Positions 24,481 to 34,624 of a DNA stretch of 64,000 nucleotides are shown piece after piece. This DNA is from Hermatobates lingyangjiaoensis (taxonomy: Eukaryota > Arthropoda > Insecta > Hemiptera > Hermatobatidae). Within the stretch, counting starts at the first letter, position 1. Each line of letters starts with the position of its first letter. The DNA lies in contig JAPFBL010001617.1 of NCBI GenBank assembly GCA_026182355.1, positions 8,991,001-9,055,000 on the forward strand, written 5' to 3'. The notes below the pieces were generated by a model, which saw only the letters and a list, made by a program, of their open reading frames with translations, ran no database searches and had not been told where the DNA came from. A program made the translations under genes and the position numbers.

Positions 24481-25638
24481 CTTGTTTCTTATAAATAAAA
24501 TTTTTAAGCAAACACTCAAATAAATATTGCCATAAATTCCCCAGATATCAATCCCTAGTTTAGTGTAACTCGAAGAACGTAAAATGTTTGGATATTTACA
24601 AATAATAAATGCTTGTACCACAGCACTCATTCGTACGGTTCGTTGTCAATATTTACGTATTTTGGCACCACAAGAAACTAATATTGTTTCATCGAATATA
24701 CAAAATAAAATGTCGACTATTAGAGCAAATTTTAATATTTTCCTCAGAAAAAGTTACATGGAAAGAATATCCAATCATTTATTTTTTTAATTTTGGAAGT
24801 GTTTATAAATAACAATGTTTTTATCATACTATCTACAAATAAATTTAAAAATATAACCCATTTAAAAAAAATTACTGAATTCATATTTTTCTTATAAATT
24901 AATTAAAACTTTATAAATGTATTAAAAATCAATGTCATGGCGTGTTTTATAAATAAAACTATTCTTCAACCGCTGAATCGTAATTCATCCCTGCTATATG
25001 ATAACAGTATAAATAAATTACATCTTTCACCTTAAATGTAGCTTTCCATTTCAATTTAATTGAAATTAATAAAAATTATTAATTACTATCAGTGATTATT
25101 ATTGAGTTTATGGTATTTAAAGGGTTCATATATTCACTTCAAAATCAAAATATTTAACTCTTTCATCGCTAGTTCATACTACTTATGAAAAAACTTTCAA
25201 TAACTGAACAAGAGCGACCCTGCTCCGGAAACCTTAATCTGAAAGGCTAAGGAAATATCAGTCGAAGGGAAGTCGACTTAGGCGCAAATATACTAGTAAC
25301 ATTGCCAATACATTTATTGCCAATTAAAATTAGTTGGTCTCATTATTTCGGCTCAATGACAACAAAAAAAATATTTCGTGTGACAGACGATTCAATTTAT
25401 TAATATACAATCATTATCGATGATATGGAGTGATATTCTCACTAATAAATCAAAACAAAAGATTGTAGATAGAAGTTTATTATCACAAAAACCTTATCAA
25501 TGACCCTGTAGCACTCACTAATATCAATCAAAACAATAAAAAAACCTCCATTCATGTTCCTATTCTAATAAAAACTTTCAAAGAATCTATAAGCGAATGA
25601 AAGTTCCAAAAGTGCTGAATCCTCATTTAAGATTATGA
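24481..25638. other. Nothing recognised
   Basis: AT-rich. Two overlapping open frames at 24584-24812 show no family resemblance. Confidence 0.5.
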
Positions 25639-26760
25639 CTAGCAGATGTACAGGTCTTTGACGGGTATTTTACAAAAAATCAGAGATGATACGTGGTATT
25701 TCAAAATATTATTAGAAAAATTATAGAAGAGGAAAAAATATATTTATTAGCCCAGTGTTAAGTAAGTGCCTCTGTATACACTACATTAGCTGTCTGTCCT
25801 TCAGGTGCATGGAAAAACAGAGGATTGGAACCTCTAACTCCTGAGCAAGCAACATACTTGACCATGTGAGAAACACTTGGTCTCACTCACTTCAATTCCT
25901 GCCGCAGACAGAGTTTGGCCTTGCGACTTATTTACTATCATTGCCAAACAGACACTGATGGGAAATTGCCACCGTTTGCATTGAAAAGGACAGTTGCTAG
26001 TTATCAATTGTATGCATGGTATAAACGCTGACTCCCCAGTACCACACCCAGTCATGATGTCAACCTCTATTACGTATCTGTGCAAAGCACGAAATCGAAG
26101 TCATGTCCCATTGCATATTTTTGTGACATTCAAGTTTGGTAACAGCATGATTGGTGCTTCTACTTTAAGTTTTAAGCCATGAGCAGGTAGTCCAGGAGCA
26201 GTCACGGAATCAAGAAATTCAATTGGATAGTGATTTGCTTCTTCATCACTAAACACTCCGTTTACTGGCTTGTAAGTTCTTCCCTCACTTTGATATAGTG
26301 CAAGAACTTGTTTGATTTTTCCTGCCTGCTCATTTGTAAGGGTGAGAATTGGTTGTTCATAAAGACAGTTATTCTAAATAGACGGTAGATTTTGAACTTC
26401 GGGAAACACCTTGTCTATTATTTCTTGCTGGGAGGTTAAATACAAAAGAAATTCAAATCACCTAACAATACCTATTTGCTATGCCCTGTATATTTTTAAA
26501 ATAAACATGTCTGTGATGTTAGCCAAAGACAGCTTAAAAGTCCATAACTTCGTTTCTGCGTTACACCTATCATTTTTAATCCATTTAAAACTTAGATTTT
26601 AAGTCAGGCATACACAAACCTACTTTCAAAGTTTCAGTTTGCTATGCCTTATGGTGGCTGAGTTTACTTCAGACAAAATTTTGGGGACAAACCGACAGAC
26701 GGAAATTTTTCTAAGGGTGGATTCGGTTTCTCTAATGTATGAAACGTAAAGATAACTTGA
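25639..26760 (-). pseudogene. Helitron helicase remnant with 3' terminus, minus strand
   Basis: Minus-strand reading: PGLPAHGLKLKVEAPIMLLP, then CPFQCKRWQFPISVCLAMIV, NKSQGQTLSAAGIEV and FSHGQVCCL, the C-terminal PIF1-type helicase motifs of a Helitron, with an internal stop. The terminus at 25639 is CTAG after a hairpin (CCGTC AAA GAC(C/G)), as Helitrons end. A close but independently decayed copy lies at 41330-42613 on the plus strand. Confidence 0.88.
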
Positions 26761-27066
26761 AATAAGTCAGTTCTATGCAATGTTCAAACAAAATCATTCA
26801 TTTATTTATGTTTTTGACTTACAGCTTGCGATGAATAGTAATTCAATATTCTTCCTGAATTCGTTGCTTTCCTGTACCAATCTGCTAGTATATTTCCAAT
26901 TACCTTTTAAATTAGAGAATAATAATTTTACTTTTACCCATGAAAAAAAAACTCTTACCCAGGAAATCTAATAGAACGCATTTTGAAAAAAGTATTTAAG
27001 AGAACAGACGGATCATAATGAAGGCACTGCCTAATAACCATTAAACGATAATTAAAAGATATTTCA

Positions 27067-27535
27067 AATTCCCATTTATTGAAGGACTGACACAAAATAT
27101 TAAAAATTGTTGAAAAGAAACGTACCAGAAGTCAATTTAGCTTATTATAATAAACAAAAAGTAAAATTATTATTTTCTAATTTAAAAGGTAAGATACCAA
27201 AAAATTTAGAAAGCAATATTATTCATTCTATAAAATGTATCGAATGTAATAAAAAGTACTATTGTGAAACCAGTAGATTTTTGAAAGCAAGGATGTATCA
27301 GCATAAATATTCTGTCAGAACAATAAAGATTAAAGCAACAGCTTTATCCTATCACTCAATACATGAAGGCCATATATTTGACTTTGATGGAGCAGCCGTC
27401 ATGGGTAGAGAAAGGGACGAACATAGAAGAAGAACTCTTGAAACGTTATTCATTAAAAAAGATCAAACTTGTATCAATCATAGAAGCGACATCGCGATTT
27501 TAAATAGTGTTTATTTTAGTATTTTGAATACCTAA
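27067..27535 (+). pseudogene. Penelope-like element, connector and GIY-YIG endonuclease (best preserved copy)
   Basis: An open stretch of about 142 codons follows a frameshift at about 27105; upstream FPFIEGLTQNIKN is the usual PLE segment before the nuclease. Then VNLAYYNKQKVKLLFSNLKG, IHSIKCIECNKKYYCETSRF (the place of the GIY-YIG core; the YIG is changed to YYC), HSIHEGHIFDFD and ERDEHRRRTLETLFIKK. No reverse transcriptase precedes it, so it is 5' truncated. The degraded GIY-YIG motif suggests that it is inactive, even though the frame is open. Confidence 0.85.
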
Positions 27536-28080
27536 CAGTTTCAGTGAAATTTTGTTCCATAGTTACCTGCATACCAGCTGTACATAGATGTTTATTAATA
27601 ATTGTCATTTGAATAGTTTAACCTTCGATATCGTTTTACTAATGTAATTTGTAATAGTTTGTTCATTTTCAAATATTCCTACTTTTGTAAGTTCATTGTA
27701 ATTTTTTCTAGAAAGGTTCCTTCTTTTTATTTTCATTGTTATTCTAATACTCATGATTGTATTTAATTTTTCATAATGTTTCTTCTCTTGTTTGTGTTAA
27801 AATGTACGTATTTAATTTCTTAATTTCCTTTGTATTGTAGACCTTTGAAAAATATTTTGAATAAAATCGAAACGTTTGCAATGAAGTTTGATTGGAAGTG
27901 GAAGGAACTGACTGCATCACAATTTATCTTTTTTAGTTAGACATATATATATATATTTCGTAAATTTGAAATACAATTGTAAGTACCTACGGCATGAGCT
28001 CTAATCGTGGTATGTACAAGTTATAATTTTTCAACCAATACATTTAAATGATGATTTTTTCATAGCGATCAATATATACA
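27536..28080. other. Probable PLE 3' UTR and flank
   Basis: AT-rich sequence after the PLE stop codon. AAATCGAAACGTTTGC near 27868 resembles the GAAAC part of a PLE hammerhead tail, but the CUGANGA part is not recognisable. Confidence 0.4.
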
Positions 28081-28089
28081 TGAAAATCA

Positions 28090-28330
28090 TTTAGTTGCTT
28101 ACTATAAACTGTAGTGATGATGAAGTACATATTTTGAAATCCGTACGGTTTTATACATTTGAGGTTCATTAAACCAATTTTTGCTTGTGTGCCTTCCTGT
28201 TGCTTGGTGGGTGCCTACAGAATGTGTTGTAACAAATCTACATTTCACACCTTTTAACAAGTGCTAATGCCATTTTGACGGATTATTAGTTCTTTGCATG
28301 ATAAAGAACCATATTGGCTTTGAGAAATAC
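28090..28330 (+). repeat. Rep-C fragment
   Basis: A weak copy: TAAACTGTAGTGATGATGAA, TTTTGAAATCCGTACGG and TTGAGGTTCATTAAACC blocks. Confidence 0.45.
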
Positions 28331-28762
28331 TTAAGGATATATGTGGAACTCAACTATACCACATTACATCTAATTGTATGTGTTCTTTGTACAGGACATC
28401 ATTCTTTACTATATAATTTGAATTGTATCAATTTGATTGTGGAATTGTAACAAGTATGTATGATATATACAGCTCACAATAAAATAGGAAAGACGATAAA
28501 AACTGGACACAATACGAGTTCAAAATCGAAGACGAGTAACACACAGAATAAAGAAACACACTTAGAACACAGTAACCGACCCGGTATTCGACGGTGCTGC
28601 CCCGCGTCCCCGGTTTTAAAATAATAAAGTTAAGAAGATATAGACAGAAAATTCAGATAAGTAGTACCAGTTGGGTAAATAATAATTGGAGAGAAATTAA
28701 TATACATATATATATATGTATGTATGTATGTATGATCAAACCACAATAAGAAATGGGAAAAC

Positions 28763-28808
28763 AAGACAAGATCTTTCAACCGTAACAAGCGGTCTTCGTC
28801 AGGGTCAA
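28763..28808 (-). ncRNA. Hammerhead-like motif, family A
   Basis: Minus strand: GACC, CTGACGA, extra A, stem GACCG/CGGTT, GAAA, AGATCT, T, GTC. Confidence 0.6.
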
Positions 28809-28813
28809 AAACC

Positions 28814-28855
28814 CAACTGACGAAGAACGCTTGTTACGGTTGAAAGATCTTAGTC
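28814..28855 (+). ncRNA. Hammerhead-like motif, family A
   Basis: CTGACGA at 28817-28823, stem II with one mismatch (GAACG/CGGTT), GAAA, AGATCT, T, AGTC. Stem I is weak here (ACCCAA upstream). Confidence 0.5.
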
Positions 28856-28921
28856 TTGTTTTCCCATTTCTTATTGTCCTTTGATCATTGATTGTTATTT
28901 CACGTGTTTATGTGAAATCTT

Positions 28922-28922
<1 letters not shown>

Positions 28923-28980
<58 letters not shown>
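28923..28980. repeat. (AT)n microsatellite
   Basis: Almost uninterrupted AT dinucleotides over nearly 60 bases. Confidence 0.95.
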
Positions 28981-28982
<2 letters not shown>

Positions 28983-29164
28983 TATAAATAGGGAGCAGAC
29001 CTTCTTTTATACATATTGTGTTGAACTGAATTGCCTTAATTAAACATACCTTTTTTTTTGAGCAGTTTCTCATATTTCCTTGCTAATTTTAAATCGTCTT
29101 GATTTAGCTGGTGGATTATTTGAGCGAAACTCTGGTAAGCCATCAATATTTAATGATTAACATA

Positions 29165-29215
29165 ACATAACATGACATGTTTCGGTTGTCTCCAACCATC
29201 ATCAGAAATTATTAT
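29165..29215 (-). ncRNA. Hammerhead-like motif, family E
   Basis: Minus strand: CTGATGA at 29199-29205, one extra T, stem II GGTTG/CAACC with a GAGA loop, GAAA, palindrome ACATGT, then C. The site GUC is a classical hammerhead cleavage triplet. Stem I (AUAAUAAUUU with AUGUUAUG...) pairs in part. It is the best-formed stem II in the window. Confidence 0.6.
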
Positions 29216-29396
29216 AAAACGTTACAAAACAAAACCATTTTCATGATAACCTAATACAATCTCTTTAATATCTACGCTCTTAAGTATAGATATTATATTC
29301 AAGTCTAAAAAAATCTTAAAACTTTAATATAAGTAAACATAATATCATACCTAAACGTTTCATTTAGGTATAATATAAATGCCAAAATGGGAGATG

Positions 29397-30300
29397 TTTA
29401 TTAGTCTTTCACTCCTGGAGGTAGTATATATAGTGATTGATCCACTTATCAATATATATACTTATTTTTTCATATCACACCACTGATGCACATAATATCC
29501 TCAGTATAACTACAGCAACAATAACATTTTTGAAAAACGAAAGTGTAGACTTCATGTTAGGAAATAATCTCTAACAGATCATTGGAACATGACTTTTGTT
29601 CCAAAACTCTTACATAGTTTACCTGATCTCTTTCTACACTGAATATTTAAGACAAATTTTCCTATTTAAAACTTGAAAATGTTCCTATTTTGTCTGAAAA
29701 ATTTAAGGAAAAATGCCGTTTTAAGATAATTTTTAATTTAAGATATAGGATAATTACATTTATTTTTCTTCAAAAATGTTTACAATTTTGACTTATGTTT
29801 TACATTTTTGGTCTTTTATAGAATTATTATACTGGGAATTTTATGGCTTCCTAGTATTTAATAAAAATCACTTTTCTTTCTATTTGTCAAAAATCATATA
29901 CAGCAATTCTCTGAGAGAGTGTTATCTTTTTCCTGCGTGATGTACTCTGTTATAAGGTTGCTGTGATGTATATTGAGAAAAAATATATTAGTAATTAGCC
30001 ATTTTACATACTCAAATCAATGTCAAAGCAGGCTATTCAGTATAATTTAAAAATTTTATCGCTGGAAGCTTGAAATTTTATAAAATAATAGATATGAACT
30101 ATTAGACTAGAATAGTGAAAAAACTGGATATTTGTCAACAAAGACGAATCCTATTTCTTTAGGAAAGAGTCCATCCCTCACACTTCAATATTATCCAAAG
30201 ATACTATGATTCATGAATACAAAAAAATTGTCGTCTGATATTAAATCATGCACAAAAGGAAGAATCTTATATGTTCAGTTCCACGGAGAAGATAAAAAGC
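29397..30300 (-). repeat. Rep-B copy 3, minus strand
   Basis: Reverse complement of copy 2 over most of its length, for example CTATTTGTCAAAAATCATA, GATAACACTC (reverse) and the TATTAGACTAGAATAGTG block near 30100. Its outer end matches 235-383. Confidence 0.8.
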
Positions 30301-31689
30301 TATCGATTCAATCCTGACGATAATGACACATGTCAAAGTTTCCTTATAAATAAAGGATAGTAAATTAGTAAATTTAGTACTACAAATGTAAAATAAACCC
30401 AATTGCCTGGAATCTACTACAAAGGTCCTTAAGGTATAAGTGTGTTATCCTTGTGAGAGCAGTCTCCTTACCTAAACTAAAACTCTTATTTTCCTCCTCC
30501 ATCAGTTGATTAAAGTTTACCAGATAACAGTTATTCTTCCAAAACTAATGTACAAACCTTACCTCATCTAAATCGTGGAGTACAACGAATGTATTAAACT
30601 AGTATAAACGTAAAACATAGATATGTCAGTGGACTTCGAGTTCTTTTACTCCTCCTCTGAGTTCCTGGGGAGGATATCATCATCTCGAATTATTTATGTA
30701 TTCTTCCCGCGTCCGGACAATTAGAATTTCAATCCTGCCTTCTCGTTGTGTTTCATGATAAAAACTTTGAAAAATTTTACAAGCATTAACTTTTAGTTGC
30801 TTAACAATAAACAATCCGTGCGACGACTATCCGACAATCCTATACCCACCCACTCTTAGGTTTAGGATAACCACATAAACGTATGCTAATTGGTCACCAA
30901 TAAAGTAGTACATTACCTATACTCTGCTGAATTTTAATCAGACCACGACAAATCTACTGCTAGGTGTCGTAATACTCCAGTGCATTCATTACTTATTGCT
31001 AACCAAGACAACCACGGGAGAAGGTGACTGCTTCACACACGGAGACATGGAGCCCTCCAGAGAGCCTAACAGGTATATTCAACATTGGGTCTGGAACTGC
31101 AAACAAATGACGGGTTGACACACGAATACGTGATTCCTGTCCCATCCCTGTGATAAAGGGTCATTCTTAATGTTAGGGTCCATAAGGACCGTACCAAATC
31201 TATCTGTGGGTGGGTAGTGTCTTAGTTGGACGACATTTTCAAACCATCTGCATTTAGCAAAGTCTCCTAATACAAGAATCCACTTCGTATTCCTGCACCA
31301 TGAGAACGTAGTATATGTAAATTTGGGTATTAGGGGGCCTCTTACATAAGTGGGGGGTCCTGAGCCCTAGGTCTTCTATTAATAACTGATAACTTTGACG
31401 ACGGGTATTTCACGTCCATCTTGTTCCGTCCTGTCCTGTCGGATACATACTCTACCTACTGTATGCAGAACTTGTTTACAGAAAATTCACTTTTACACAG
31501 ATAGAAGGATAAAAAAAAATCGCAATATGACTAGATATAGAATAACAAAAAATTAGTACACGATATGAAAATGTTTAAATTTATATAGAGACATAGCGGA
31601 GCAGGGTAAGGTATTTACCACAAAATCAAACAATTTTGACTTGAATACTTAATGACATTTTTTCGCACTACTGTAAGAACTTAAGAACT
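30301..31689. other. Unresolved stretch with a GC-richer core
   Basis: From about 30620 to 31450 the sequence is clearly less AT-rich than the surroundings (e.g. GGGGGCCTCTTACATAAGTG, CTCCTCTGAGTTCCTGGGG), which suggests a transposon or an older insertion. I find no protein family in any frame and no clear terminal repeats. Confidence 0.5.
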
Positions 31690-31800
31690 AACTGTAAGAA
31701 TCATAAAAAAAATTCACTTTGAAATTTTGAAGGATTTACAAGTCTTGAAATCCGCTGAATCAATTTTCAAGATATTTTTTTATGTCTGTCCGTATGTGGG
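31690..31800 (+). repeat. Rep-C fragment
   Basis: Contains AAATTTTGAAGGATTTACAAG, CTTGAAATCCGCTGAATC and TGTCTGTCCGTATGTGGGC, the start of the repeat, cut by the hammerhead tail at about 31803. Confidence 0.55.
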
Positions 31801-31814
31801 CAGAGTTGGGTTTT

Positions 31815-31859
31815 GGACTCTGACGAAGACCGCTTGTTACGGTTGAAAGATCTTAGTCT
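31815..31859 (+). ncRNA. Hammerhead-like motif, family A (most complete single copy)
   Basis: Stem I strand GGACT (31815-31819), CTGACGA (31820-31826), extra A, stem II GACCG/CGGTT, GAA, palindromic AGATCT (31848-31853), T (31854, predicted site CUU), then AGTCT, which pairs with GGACT including one G-U. All core nucleotides are present. The usual tail (TTTCTTATTGTGGTTTGATC) follows. Confidence 0.7.
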
Positions 31860-31899
31860 TGTTTTCCCATTTCTTATTGTGGTTTGATCATTGGGCGGA

Positions 31900-33330
31900 T
31901 GGGAATGTTTCCATAATTTTGTACAATATACAGCTCTTGCTGTTTCACAGGTCTAAATAAAATTTTACAGATATATAGCTTTTATGCGAAAAACACGCCT
32001 ACTGTATTTACAACTGCTTTAATATAAATATTCTATAATAAAAATTTCACGACTTTTGGTTTATTGCAAGAGGCAATAGCACAAAAAAAACTATAAAGTT
32101 CCATCTGTAGTCACTTGTCAGATTTGTTTACCTTAATTTTATTAAAATCTCTAGGCGTCAAAAATAATAATTTATTCAAATTAAATTCATTTTCAAAGTT
32201 AAAATAATCAATAACCATTGTTATTATTCATACTACAAAATAATTAACTGCAAATCATTGTATAACTATTCACATCATTCACAATAAAATGTGCTGTAAA
32301 AAATTAAAACCAAATGACAAAATTATTTATTATATTTTAGTTACTTTAACATTAATTTCCTTCTTATCACTTTAATTCTGTTAATAATTAAGAGTGATCC
32401 AATCTTACGACGAGTTATCGTTACTTGTTGCTTGTGCTAAAGCACTATTATATTTTCGTTATAATTGGTAAAATAGAAAAAACTACATTAAAATAAACCA
32501 ATTAATTAAATTTATCATCAATGGGTTTTACAAAACGTTTAATCATAGTAAAGATTCCACTCAAGATTTTTTTCTAATTATCATACAAGACAGTCTTCAT
32601 ACATTCCCTCAGTAAATCCTCATTAATGGAAGATATATACTTTTAATCTAGCTCAGCCTTAGAAGACAAAACAAAAAAGCTATTGAATTTAACAAAAATA
32701 ACATTTAAAATTAGACTATTTCTGATTAGCAAATGTCAAGAGAGTGTTAATATTATTAGCACTATTAAGTCTACCGTCTATGACGGCACAGTGTTCAAGA
32801 CCTCAGAATAGTATCCTTCATTTCATTTGAAGAATTATCCGCACATTGAATGGTCACATGTTACTGCAGTTTTTAACAGATATATCTCAATCAGTGACGT
32901 CAGGTGTGGTTTTATCAGACTCAAATATACAAATATATGCACCCAACATGGGTTTATGTTTCTTTCATTATATCTATCTGTGGGTGAGTGGGTGGGTGGC
33001 TGGTGCAAATTTAAAATTTTGTAAATACACCACAGGTCTAACATTTATATATATATATATGTAAAATTTGGAAGCAGTCCTTCATTTAAGCATATTTCAT
33101 TGAACAACTAACCGTATTTCAATGATGTCATTTTCTTCACCAGCTTTTCAAGGTTTCTGAATACCTTCTTCTTTCCTTCAAAAAAAATAACAATGAAATG
33201 TACCTGCCTTCTAATATGAAACAGATGTACCCCATACCCTCACCCACGTCTATCCTATTCCCAGTCAGTTGCACCACAGACACTCACCCTCAGGTTCGTA
33301 TTCTCTTCCTTATTTTATTTTATTTTTATT
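31900..33330. other. Nothing recognised
   Basis: AT-rich. A weak Rep-C-like phrase occurs near 32965-33005 (GTGGGTGAGTGGGTGGGTGG). No gene supported. Confidence 0.5.
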
Positions 33331-33390
33331 TTGTACTATATTTACTTTGTACTATAGATAACTCTCTGGTGTCATTGTATTTTGTAGTTA

Positions 33391-33432
33391 ATGCCTGAGG
33401 AAGAACACTACGAGTTCGAAACGCGTTGTTTA
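33391..33432 (+). ncRNA. Hammerhead-like motif, family C
   Basis: CTGAGGA at 33395-33401, one extra A, stem II GAAC/GTTC, GAA, palindromic ACGCGT, then T (site GUU). Stem I is weak (GC with GU). It lies about 200 bases before a PLE nuclease fragment, as expected of a PLE terminal repeat. Confidence 0.55.
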
Positions 33433-33589
33433 TACCATTAAATTTTTATATGTGGAGACCATTTCATTAGCTTTTTACCCTACAATACATAAAGTTATTG
33501 TAAAAATCAACATTCGGTGCAGCACAAGCTTGATTAAAGGACATTAAAACGCATTGTAAAGTTTGAAAGCATAAATGAAAAAGTAACAC

Positions 33590-33970
33590 TAGTCACCTAC
33601 TATAAAAGCCCACCTGTGAATAACCTTTTTATCAAAAAGAATAAACAAGTCAAAAACTCATCTTTAAAGGAAGAAAAACTGGAGTACGACTACTAATGGG
33701 GACTGTGAAGTCAAAAAACACTAGTACATTGGTATGACTAACACTTCCCCATTAAAGACTTATTATATACTTAATGGCTGAAGCACCTAAAAACACAACA
33801 TGAAATTATACCGAGAGATACTGGTTACAAATACAAAACCAATTAAAAAAGAGAGTAACAACCATAAACTTAAAATTATGGAAGCCATACTTATTCAAAA
33901 ACGGAAACCACATTTATATATTCAGATTGAAAATAGTAATATTTTGAAGCTATTTCAAACATGTCAAGGG
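33590..33970 (+). pseudogene. Penelope-like element, GIY-YIG endonuclease (second family)
   Basis: Frames join as YYKSPPVNNLFIKKNKQVK, SSLKEEKLEYD, then YIGMTNTSPLK (the YIG of the nuclease) and after a frameshift NTKPIKKESNNHKLKIMEAI followed by LIQKRKPHLYIQIENSNIL. This resembles PLE endonucleases of the 'YIGMT' type. Frameshifts and a stop make it a pseudogene. The reverse transcriptase is absent. Confidence 0.75.
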
Positions 33971-34624
33971 CATGTAGGATCCTTGCAGGTAGTCAGTCAC
34001 CCAAACCGCGAGGTACCGCCCCACAGAATTAACCAACAGCTCATCTGGAACTTAAGAAAAATAAACCCCAATGTCCTCACTTTGCTTACATAAACGAGAA
34101 AATTCACTCAAGTTGTTATTGACGTCATCAAGATGATTGCTGACCATTCGAATCATATCGACTAAAGGAAATATACTTTCCTGTATAGACGAAATAACGG
34201 GTGTCATTAAGAAAAATTAAGAAGCTTGTTAAGAAACAAATACCAGGCAAGTTTGGTGTTATTTTCAATAAACCATAAGTAGTCTAATAGCCTCATTTCC
34301 CCAGCAGAAGTTAATGACCTCTACTCGTCGTCCTGACTCACTGTTTTGATTCCCTACTGACCCATTTCATTCCTAGTTCTGGACATGTTTACTCGGAGCA
34401 GCAACTGTCGCGCAGGCTTATGTTAGTTCACTAGGTCAAGATGGCGGTATGATGTTGTACCTTGTTAATTATTTTATAATTATAAAATTATAAACACTTG
34501 TTATGTTATAATTATTTTAATACAACATTTATGTCGAGGTTGCAACTAATTAAAATAATTCAAAACATGTTTATCGTCATTAACATGCACAATTTATCGA
34601 ACTATAACTGACATTTTCTCATTA

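Larger units (their letters stand above)
28733..28919. repeat. Head-to-head inverted pair of family A hammerhead tails (185-bp palindrome)
   Basis: Left arm from GATCAAACCACAATAAGAAA and right arm to TTTCTTATTGTCCTTTGATC are reverse complements, with motif copies at 28763-28808 (minus) and 28814-28855 (plus). The right side continues with ATTGTTATTTCACGTG, as in other PLE tails. A (GTAT)n run precedes it and an (AT)n run of almost 60 bases follows. Confidence 0.9.

Noticed and set aside
27841..27890. Hammerhead tail after the PLE at 27.1-27.5 kb
   Set aside because: The GAAACG part is present, but the CUGANGA box differs at too many positions to be called.
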